Assembly (NCBI RefSeq): GCF_025947185.1
Contig: NZ_CP110001.1
Span: 1,364,001-1,428,000, forward strand
Direction: 5' to 3'
Origin: Flavobacterium sp. N2038
GTDB lineage: Bacteria > Bacteroidota > Bacteroidia > Flavobacteriales > Flavobacteriaceae
Length of the DNA: 64,000 nucleotides
How positions within the stretch are numbered: the first letter of the stretch is position 1; the number at the start of each line of letters is the position of its first letter. The translations under genes and the position numbers were made by a program. The notes under the pieces are model-generated. The model did not search any database. It worked only from the letters and a program-made list of their open reading frames with translations, and was not told the DNA's origin. This document shows positions 62,073 to 64,000 of this stretch, one piece after another.

Positions 62073-62187
62073 ATTCCTGCAAGGTTTTCAAAACCTTGTA
62101 GGTATACTTAGATGACTAAAATAGAATTTATTTTTCGGCTCAAATAGAGAGCAGAGACCTACAAGGTTTTGAAAACCTTGCAGGAAT
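62073..62187. repeat. Pair of exact inverted 31-base palindromic repeats
   Basis: 62073-62103 (ATTCCTGCAAGGTTTTCAAA…) and 62157-62187 are exact reverse complements, and each is itself nearly palindromic (CCTGCAAGGTTTT/AAAACCTTGTAGG). 53 bases separate them. They follow copy 2 of the structured element. Confidence 0.9.
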
Positions 62188-62233
62188 CGTAAAAATATTT
62201 TATACTTTTTATTTGTCAATTCAAAATAAATAA

Positions 62234-62252
62234 TAACTTTGTACTGCAAAGT
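62234..62252 (+). promoter_or_regulatory. Promoter -7 TAACTTTG overlapped by operator ACTTTG-N5-CAAAGT (site 1)
   Basis: TAACTTTG (62234-62241) is a -7 element. ACTTTG-TACTG-CAAAGT (62236-62252) is a perfect 6-bp dyad across it and the likely start of transcription, ten bases before the ATG at 62262. The same arrangement recurs at 63193. Confidence 0.7.
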
Positions 62253-62261
62253 ATTTTAATT

Positions 62262-62876
62262 ATGAATCAAAAGCACCAAGAAGATTTAGCACACATTCGT
62301 TCCATGATGGAGCGTTCTTCAAGATTTATATCATTAAGCGGACTTTCGGGAGTCTTCGCTGGTCTTTCAGCTTTAATTGGCGGAATTTATGTTTATCAGC
62401 TTTTCAAAGTAAACGGTATCGATTATCTAAATGATGGGCATAGGTTATATTCTACCAATCTAGTTTCAGAATTATTCTGGATCGGCATCATAATTATGGT
62501 CGTTGCATTAGTATTTGCTGCTTTCTTTACAATTAGAAAAAGCCGAAAATACAATTTGCCAATTTGGACTTCAGCAACAAAAAAGATGCTTCTTCATTTG
62601 GCAGTACCGCTTTTAACTGGCGGGATATTTTGTCTGGCATTAATATATTATGGGCACTTTGGTTTAGTGGCTCCTGCAACATTAATTTTTTACGGACTTG
62701 CTGTTGTAAACGCAGAAAAATATACATTTTCGGACATAAAATATCTTGGTTTCTCGGAACTGATTTTAGGATGTATTGCACTTTTTAATATAGGATATGG
62801 TTTGATCTTTTGGATTATCGGATTCGGAATCCTGCATATCGTATACGGATTAGTGATGTTCAAAAAATACAAATAA
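62262..62876 (+). CDS. Small integral membrane protein with HTH-regulator partner (204 aa)
   Basis: A cytoplasmic N-terminus (NQKHQEDLAHIRSMMERSSR) is followed by about six transmembrane helices: LSGVFAGLSALIGGIYVYQL, ELFWIGIIIMVVALVFAAFF, a third near KKMLLHLAVPLLTGGIFCLA, then three more ending GLVMFKKYK. I do not know a family name. It lies four bases before a winged-helix regulator gene, and in Bacteroidetes such pairs are common, suggesting that the membrane protein is controlled by, or modulates, the regulator. It starts ten bases after the shared operator. Confidence 0.75.
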   Translation: MNQKHQEDLAHIRSMMERSSRFISLSGLSGVFAGLSALIGGIYVYQLFKVNGIDYLNDGHRLYSTNLVSELFWIGIIIMVVALVFAAFFTIRKSRKYNLPIWTSATKKMLLHLAVPLLTGGIFCLALIYYGHFGLVAPATLIFYGLAVVNAEKYTFSDIKYLGFSELILGCIALFNIGYGLIFWIIGFGILHIVYGLVMFKKYK

Positions 62877-62880
62877 CCCA

Positions 62881-63171
62881 ATGGGAATTATTGATAAACT
62901 AAATAAAGATTTTGAAAGCCGTGTCAGATTGGGTATTATGTCCGTTCTGATGGTTAACGACTGGGTGGATTTTACCGAGATGAAAACCCTTTTAAATATC
63001 ACAGATGGAAATTTAGCAAGTCATTCCTCAGCATTAGAAAAATCACAATATATCGAAGTTAAGAAAGAATTTGTGGGCAAAAAACCTAAAACATCTTATC
63101 AGGTAACACCACTTGGCCGCGTGGCGTTTAAAGAGCACCTTTCGTACCTCGAAAAATTGATGAAATCTTAA
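62881..63171 (+). CDS. Winged-helix transcriptional regulator (HTH_34 / MarR-like, 96 aa)
   Basis: A single winged-helix domain: FESRVRLGIMSVLMVNDWVD, FTEMKTLLNITDGNLASHSS, ALEKSQYIEVKKEFVGKKP and TSYQVTPLGRVAFKEHLSYL. The recognition helix is TDGNLASHSSALEKS, and the wing is KKEFVGKKPKTSYQV. Small one-domain regulators of this type usually act as dimers on palindromes. The ACTTTG-N5-CAAAGT dyads at 62236 and 63195, one before its operon and one before the next gene, are the obvious candidate sites, implying autoregulation. Confidence 0.88.
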   Translation: MGIIDKLNKDFESRVRLGIMSVLMVNDWVDFTEMKTLLNITDGNLASHSSALEKSQYIEVKKEFVGKKPKTSYQVTPLGRVAFKEHLSYLEKLMKS

Positions 63172-63192
63172 TAACTATATTTTTTTGTCCAA

Positions 63193-63211
63193 TAACTTTG
63201 AAATACAAAGT
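63193..63211 (+). promoter_or_regulatory. Promoter -7 TAACTTTG overlapped by operator ACTTTG-N5-CAAAGT (site 2)
   Basis: TAACTTTG (63193-63200) and ACTTTG-AAATA-CAAAGT (63195-63211) repeat the arrangement of site 1 with a different spacer sequence but identical half-sites and N5. Both are followed by TTTTAAT. The ATG is at 63230. Confidence 0.7.
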
Positions 63212-63229
63212 ACTTTTAATTTAATAAAA

Positions 63230-64000
63230 ATGAAAAAACATCAAATTATTTTAGCTTGTACAGTACTGTTTGCAGTGCTTTTTTACAATCAGTCTCCTGG
63301 AGTTAATCTTAGCATTTTTGGCGTATTATTAACGCTATTAGTTAGTTATTTTTTTCAGGAAAAGTTTGTCGACAGATCGCATTTGGTTCTGGTGGTAACT
63401 TCTATCTTATCTTGTTTTGCTTTTGCATGGTATGGCGATGCTGCTTCGTTTTTTGCTTTAGCAATGTCAATTCTGTTTTTACAACTTAAAACTCAGGATG
63501 GCGAACTCAAAATTATACAGATATTTCCAATTGTATTCCTGAACGCATTCACTTCGGTAGGACGTATCTTTATTTTTAGTCAATGGCTGCCCGAGCGAAA
63601 AATTCATAATGATTTTGCTAAGAAATTAGTGGCTTTTGTGGTAATTCCTGTCATCTTTCTGGGATTGTTTTTTATCGTGTACTCTTTCGGAAGTAATCAT
63701 TTTTCTTCATTGTTCACAGATTATACTTTAGATATTAATATTTTTCAGTTAATCTTAATTACCATATTGGGGTTTTATATTTCGTTTAGCTTTTGGAATT
63801 ATTGGATTCCCGATGCTTGTTATGAGTTTAATCCAAAATTGGATAATGAATTCAGCAACATTTCGGAAATTAAAAATCAAAGCACATTTTCATTTCTTGA
63901 TCTTGATTTTGAAAGAAAAAGTGGCGCAATAACATTATTTCTATTAAATATTATGCTTCTGGTTTTTATAGGAACTTACAACTACGAGCAGTTTTTTGAA
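63230..64000 (+). CDS. DUF4153/DUF4173-like integral membrane protein, N-terminal part (runs off the window)
   Basis: The frame is open from ATG 63230 to the window end (257 residues so far, no stop). At least six transmembrane helices are visible, with a polar loop RIFIFSQWLPERKIHNDFAK between the third and fourth. After a helix pair comes the loop FSFWNYWIPDACYEFNPKLD. The hydrophobic layout and the loop fit the DUF4153/DUF4173 proteins of Bacteroidetes, which often follow a small winged-helix regulator. Function unknown. Control by the regulator at 62881 is likely through the operator in its promoter. Confidence 0.75.
   Translation, partial: MKKHQIILACTVLFAVLFYNQSPGVNLSIFGVLLTLLVSYFFQEKFVDRSHLVLVVTSILSCFAFAWYGDAASFFALAMSILFLQLKTQDGELKIIQIFPIVFLNAFTSVGRIFIFSQWLPERKIHNDFAKKLVAFVVIPVIFLGLFFIVYSFGSNHFSSLFTDYTLDINIFQLILITILGFYISFSFWNYWIPDACYEFNPKLDNEFSNISEIKNQSTFSFLDLDFERKSGAITLFLLNIMLLVFIGTYNYEQFFE

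Noticed and set aside
62073..62187. Attachment site or transposon ends
   Set aside because: The 53 bases between the inverted 31-mers contain no gene, and no integrase is nearby.

Overview
The window is AT-rich DNA from a member of the Bacteroidetes, most probably Flavobacterium or a close relative. The evidence is consistent across the window: promoters of the TAnnTTTG type with an upstream TTTG, almost no Shine-Dalgarno sites, SusC/SusD and other TonB-dependent receptors, PorV/PorQ-type, DUF4105/Lnb and HmuY families, a mevalonate-pathway HMG-CoA reductase, and many intergenic palindromes of the kind flavobacteria carry. Most of it is ordinary chromosome. There is one insertion sequence, one orphan SusCD pair and many short dispersed repeats; no prophage, CRISPR array or rRNA operon is visible.

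Layout. 1-1.8 kb: end of a surface-polysaccharide cluster (O-antigen polymerase/ligase, sugar transferase). 1.8-9.3 kb: envelope genes (Lnb/DUF4105 protein, PorV-like barrel, phosphatidylserine synthase, a doubly frameshifted GH25 lysozyme gene) and a compact kdsD-tatC-CMD-lptB cluster divergent from recQ. 9.4-17.5 kb: recQ, an FAD-dependent dehydrogenase, an SMI1/KNR4 protein with an uncharacterised partner, a quinone oxidoreductase and a cupin. 18-24 kb: secreted aminopeptidase P, exported msrA/msrB, then idi, a PTPS-II-like pterin enzyme, peroxiredoxin, manA and an 88-residue protein. 24-31 kb: two identical tRNA-Thr genes, HMG-CoA reductase, lipoproteins, htpG, an OmpA-like lipoprotein. 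31.0-32.3 kb: an IS3-family element with a frameshift signal. 32-43 kb: ABC ATPase, S9 peptidase, fabH, a GIY-YIG nuclease gene among palindromic repeats, cutC, a TonB-type barrel and argS. 43.8-48.4 kb: SusC/SusD. 48.5-53.1 kb: a haem-uptake-like locus (DUF6607 divergent from a TonB receptor and HmuY). 53.4-58 kb: an O-acetylation operon (two SGNH proteins and an MBOAT acyltransferase). 58-62 kb: ffh, folD, corA. 62.2 kb to the end: a small membrane protein, its winged-helix regulator and a partial DUF4153/DUF4173 membrane protein, tied together by a shared operator.

Main points of interest. (1) Two copies of an approximately 115-bp element at 15.9 and 61.9 kb fold as the same three-way junction, with a compensatory base-pair change in a UUCG hairpin and otherwise unrelated long hairpin arms. 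(2) A one-domain GIY-YIG nuclease gene sits between two near-identical long palindromic repeats and a decayed third copy, suggesting a nuclease/repeat partnership like RAYT/REP. (3) The palindrome ACTTTG-N5-CAAAGT overlaps the -7 element of two promoters flanking a winged-helix regulator. (4) A promoter- and terminator-bounded non-coding stretch lies between argS and susC. (5) A LysM-bearing SGNH protein with an MBOAT points to cell-wall O-acetylation. All identifications come from reading the sequence and knowledge of the families; no database search was run.
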